Translations under genes and position numbers: made by a program
Assembly (NCBI RefSeq): GCF_964204645.1
Contig: NC_134027.1
Coordinates: forward strand, 24,788,485-24,852,484
Direction of reading: 5' to 3'
Source: Tubulanus polymorphus
Taxonomy: Eukaryota > Nemertea > Palaeonemertea > Tubulaniformes > Tubulanidae
Length of the DNA stretch: 64,000 nucleotides
Shown: one piece after another, positions 63,925 through 64,000 of the stretch
Layout: every line of letters starts with the position of its first letter
Position numbering within the stretch: position 1 is the stretch's first letter
Notes under the pieces: generated by a model
What the model saw: the letters and a program-made list of their open reading frames with translations, nothing else
Databases searched by the model: none
What the model was told of the DNA's origin: nothing

Positions 63925-64000
63925 ACCCTCATCTAATATTATTACAATTTTAATGTATTTGTTTATCCATTAATTCTGTAAAATTTTTACATGAAAATAA
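63925..64000 (+). mobile_element. Second copy of the LINE 3' UTR, cut by the window edge
   Basis: CCCTCATCTAATATTATTAC to the window end repeats 63656-63731 almost exactly (one A fewer in the AAAAATTTTT run), so a second, strongly 5'-truncated insertion or a local duplication. Confidence 0.8.

Overview
This window is animal nuclear DNA, most likely from a marine lophotrochozoan-type invertebrate. The evidence is spliced genes with GT-AG introns, a piRNA-pathway type multi-Tudor gene, an F-type lectin joined to a mucin stalk, lineage-style class A GPCRs, non-LTR retrotransposon tails, and a very high load of MITEs and minisatellites. The exact taxon cannot be read from the sequence. There is no CRISPR array, operon or prokaryotic feature.

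Layout. 1-11.4 kb is intergenic and repeat-dominated: a 36-bp minisatellite at the left edge, a 3.6-kb foldback element (2320-5895) built from more than 20 copies of a 144-bp palindrome-rich unit, an AT microsatellite, and several MITEs with readable target-site duplications. 11.4-53.4 kb, minus strand, is one large Tudor-domain gene. I traced 14 coding exons with matching splice phases (1522 codons plus stop). They encode a coiled-coil segment, an acidic/Ser-rich linker, two extended Tudor domains, a CCCH zinc finger, a third extended Tudor domain and the stop at 11447. The 5' end of this gene was not found. Its 21-kb intron (25940-46943) contains a complete single-exon GPCR gene on the same strand (40000-41871). 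Its introns hold most of the minisatellites and six piggyBac-like TTAA MITEs (one more lies upstream of the first visible exon or overlaps that count as listed below).

53.5-57.3 kb is intergenic or upstream intron with SINE-like pieces. 57.3-60.8 kb, plus strand, is a four-exon gene for a secreted protein (498 aa): signal peptide, F-type lectin (fucolectin) domain, Thr-rich mucin repeats and a cysteine-rich PAN/Apple-like end. 61.6-62.5 kb, plus strand, is a second single-exon class A GPCR. 62.9-64.0 kb holds a 327-bp MITE identical in length to one at 7.35 kb, the 3' end of a LINE, and an orphan exon-like segment.

How the parts relate. The Tudor gene probably acts in germline RNP (nuage) with Piwi-type proteins carrying methyl-arginine. 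The lectin-mucin gene is secreted, and the two GPCRs are membrane receptors; nothing shows that they act together. The clearest novelties are the foldback element packed with E2F-like palindromes, the Tudor-Tudor-CCCH-Tudor architecture, the lectin-mucin-PAN fusion, and minisatellites that appear to have grown out of MITE ends, one of them starting a few bases inside a splice donor. All similarity statements come from reading the sequence; no database search was run.
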